Below are positions 5,453 to 7,096 of a stretch of 7,096 bases of DNA, one piece after another (positions within the stretch are counted from its first letter, which is position 1; each line of letters begins with the position of its first letter). This stretch comes from Proteiniphilum sp. UBA1403 (GTDB taxonomy: Bacteria > Bacteroidota > Bacteroidia > Bacteroidales > Dysgonomonadaceae): the NCBI GenBank assembly GCA_002305715.1, contig DBQD01000023.1, forward strand, positions 1-7,096, given 5' to 3'. Made by a program: the position numbers and the translations under genes. Below the pieces are notes generated by a model that was given only the letters and a program-made list of their open reading frames with translations, did no database searches and had not been told where the DNA came from.

Positions 5453-6661
5453 TTATCCCAAAAATGCAATCAGCACCCCCGCTGCCACAGCGGAGCCAAT
5501 TACACCGGATACATTACTCGACATGCAATACTGGAGGATATGATTTGACTTGTCATACTTCAATGCCAAATCATTGGCCACACGCGAAGCCATTGGTACT
5601 GCACTCAAGCCGGTTGCACCAACAAGAGGATTGATTTTTTTATTTGATGTCTTGTTATAAAGTTTCACACCTAAAATACCTGCAGCAATAGAAATTGCAA
5701 AGGCAAACAACCCCAGTACAAGGATACCGATGGTTTCCAATCGTAGAAACACTTCTGCAGGCATGGTTGCACCCACACAGATGCCCAAAAAGACGGTTGC
5801 GGTGTTCATGATGGGACCTGCAGCGGCATCTGCTAAACGAACCGTATTAGCACCAATCTCTTTCAACAAGTTACCAAGCATCAACATACCAATGAGCGGA
5901 GCAGCTGAGGGAACCAGTACGGAAACAACGAGTGTCAACACAATAGGAAAAACAATCTTTACCACTCTCAGGTGTTTAATTTCATTTTTAGGAGGATATA
6001 GTTTATCCATCTTTTTCATATGAATACAGAACTCCTCTTTAGTCATCAACAGTTTTGCCACAGCTGGAATGATTACCGGCACCATTGCCATGTAGGAGTA
6101 GGCTGCAATAGCGATAGGACCTAACATGTTAGGTGCTAGCTTGATAGTAGTATAAATGGCTGTGGGACCATCGGCACCACCAATAATACCCATGGATGCA
6201 GCCTCAGGTAACGAATACCCCATTATAACAGCCAAAATGACGACGGTGAAGATGCCAATCTGTGCAGCACCTCCAAAGAAGGCAAGCTTAAGATTCCGCA
6301 ACATGGGTCCGAAATCGGTCAGTGCTCCCACCCCCATGAATATGACAGGAGGGAGTATTCCCGATTTTATAAGAGAATAATAAAGGAAATTTAAAATGCC
6401 ATATTTGGATGCAATCTCGGGTAAATTCATCAAACTACCATCCGCATTGACCACCATATCACTTCCCACCACGGCTAATCCTGCACCCGGAAGATTGGCC
6501 AATAGCACACCAAAGCCTATGGGAACAAGTAATAGGGGTTCATACTGTTTAAATATCCCCATGTATAATAGGATTCCGGAGATAGCCCACATCAGAACAG
6601 TACCCCAGTTCACAAAACTGAAACCGGTAACTTCTGACAGATTTGTTAAGAATTCAATCAT
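5453..6661 (-). CDS. oadB: Na+-translocating decarboxylase beta subunit (OadB family)
   Basis: This polytopic membrane subunit decarboxylates the carboxybiotin carried by its partner and couples this to Na+ export. The 402-residue protein has about nine hydrophobic segments. It carries the family's functional residues: Asp164 in GGADGPTAIY (161-170), Tyr190 in AYSYM, and Asn344, Gly348 and Ser353 in NPLVGATGLSAVP (344-356). These correspond by pattern to Asp203, Tyr229, Asn373, Gly377 and Ser382, which I recall as important in Klebsiella OadB. Family length is usually 370-430. It starts 3 nt after the biotin-carrier stop codon, so the two are cotranscribed, and it is the last gene of its operon before the terminator-like hairpin. 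The symbol names the family: oxaloacetate, methylmalonyl-CoA, glutaconyl-CoA and malonate systems all use such a subunit, and the substrate-defining alpha subunit is outside the window. Confidence 0.93.
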   Translation of the reverse strand: MIEFLTNLSEVTGFSFVNWGTVLMWAISGILLYMGIFKQYEPLLLVPIGFGVLLANLPGAGLAVVGSDMVVNADGSLMNLPEIASKYGILNFLYYSLIKSGILPPVIFMGVGALTDFGPMLRNLKLAFFGGAAQIGIFTVVILAVIMGYSLPEAASMGIIGGADGPTAIYTTIKLAPNMLGPIAIAAYSYMAMVPVIIPAVAKLLMTKEEFCIHMKKMDKLYPPKNEIKHLRVVKIVFPIVLTLVVSVLVPSAAPLIGMLMLGNLLKEIGANTVRLADAAAGPIMNTATVFLGICVGATMPAEVFLRLETIGILVLGLFAFAISIAAGILGVKLYNKTSNKKINPLVGATGLSAVPMASRVANDLALKYDKSNHILQYCMSSNVSGVIGSAVAAGVLIAFLG

Positions 6662-6664
6662 TGA

Positions 6665-7096
6665 TTACTTCATTTTAATAAGTACATCATCTTCATCTAC
6701 TGAATTACCATTGGCAAAACATATTTCGATCACAATCCCACTTTCTTCAGCGGTAACTGCATTGTAGGTTTTCATAGACTCGATGTATCCGACAATATCA
6801 TCCTTTTTTACGGTATCACCCACCTTTAATGGAGTTTCGGAAGAGTCTTTAGTAAGGAAAAATTTTCCTTCGAGTGGCGAAAGAATCTTCTTGATAGTAC
6901 CAGAGGAAATAGGAGCCACGTTCGATTTCACAGGCGATTCTTGTGCTACAGATGAGATTGCCTGTGCAGGTAATTCGGAAGCATTTGATTGCGATGTTCC
7001 ATTGCCTGGTTCGTCGGGATATGAGATATTAACAACATACTCCTGATTATCAATGGTAACAACCAGTCGTTTGGGTTGAAAACCATTCCCATTACC
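6665..7096 (-). CDS. Biotin-carrier (biotinyl/lipoyl-like) protein or domain of the Na+ decarboxylase, 5' end outside window
   Basis: The frame stays open from its stop at 6665-6667 to the window edge, giving at least 143 residues; its start is not seen. In order there is a Gly/Asn-rich stretch (GNGNGFQPKR), a short beta region (LVVTIDNQEYVVNIS), a Ser/Pro/Ala/Gln linker, and a biotinyl domain from about SNVAPISSG to the C-terminus. The biotin-accepting Lys is in ESMKT (codon 6770-6772), with 34 residues after it, the normal spacing for these domains. Thr replaces the usual Met or Leu after the Lys. It would shuttle CO2 as carboxybiotin from the carboxyltransferase to the beta subunit encoded 3 nt downstream. 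It may be a separate carrier of about 150 residues (MmdC/GcdC type) or the C-terminus of a roughly 600-residue OadA-type alpha subunit, which has a similar beta region before its linker. An apparent GTG start at 6931 is internal and should not be used. Confidence 0.85.
   Translation of the reverse strand, partial: GNGNGFQPKRLVVTIDNQEYVVNISYPDEPGNGTSQSNASELPAQAISSVAQESPVKSNVAPISSGTIKKILSPLEGKFFLTKDSSETPLKVGDTVKKDDIVGYIESMKTYNAVTAEESGIVIEICFANGNSVDEDDVLIKMK

Noticed and set aside
1..7096. CRISPR arrays, tRNA/rRNA genes, insertion sequences or phage genes
   Set aside because: No regularly spaced repeats, RNA gene signatures, transposase or integrase motifs, or flanking terminal repeats were seen; the window is nearly filled by metabolic genes.

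Overview
The window looks like part of a chromosome from an anaerobic member of the Bacteroidota (order Bacteroidales). Two upstream regions carry the TAnnTTTG element typical of that phylum, Shine-Dalgarno sequences are weak or absent, and the proteins resemble Bacteroidales versions as I remember them. A more specific placement, such as an amino-acid-fermenting Dysgonomonadaceae-like lineage, is only a guess.

Positions 1-5375 (+ strand) hold an aryl-pyruvate/aryl-acetate module. A promoter element at 17-24 precedes a short leader (about 30-96) that contains a perfect 10-bp inverted repeat and a possible 15-codon leader ORF whose stop overlaps the iorA start. Next come iorA and iorB (indolepyruvate/arylpyruvate:ferredoxin oxidoreductase, overlapping by 22 nt), paaK (AMP-forming phenylacetate-CoA ligase, 7 nt after iorB) and a tandem-ACT-domain protein (32 nt after paaK). 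After a 153-nt gap with its own promoter-like element and a 10-bp direct repeat comes a class I/II PLP aminotransferase. Together these proteins can connect aromatic amino acids, aryl-pyruvates, aryl-acetyl-CoAs and aryl-acetates. The set could run oxidatively, fermenting Phe/Tyr/Trp and yielding reduced ferredoxin. It could also run reductively, activating scavenged aryl-acetates, carboxylating them with ferredoxin and transaminating to amino acids. The AMP-forming ligase and the ACT sensor lean slightly toward the second, but the sequence alone does not settle direction.

Positions 5376-5452 separate two convergent transcription units and contain a 13-bp-stem hairpin that probably serves as terminator, most clearly for the minus strand.

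Positions 5453-7096 (- strand) hold the distal part of a Na+-translocating decarboxylase operon: the beta (membrane, Na+ channel) subunit and, upstream of it, the C-terminal part of a biotin-carrier protein that continues past the window edge. The carboxyltransferase subunit that would define the substrate (oxaloacetate, methylmalonyl-CoA, glutaconyl-CoA or other) is not in the window.

All the main families are known. The points that deserve a second look are the iorA leader (hairpin plus overlapping mini-ORF), the loss of the ferredoxin domain from IorA, the likely ACT-based regulation, a cysteine cluster in PaaK and the ESMKT biotin site.
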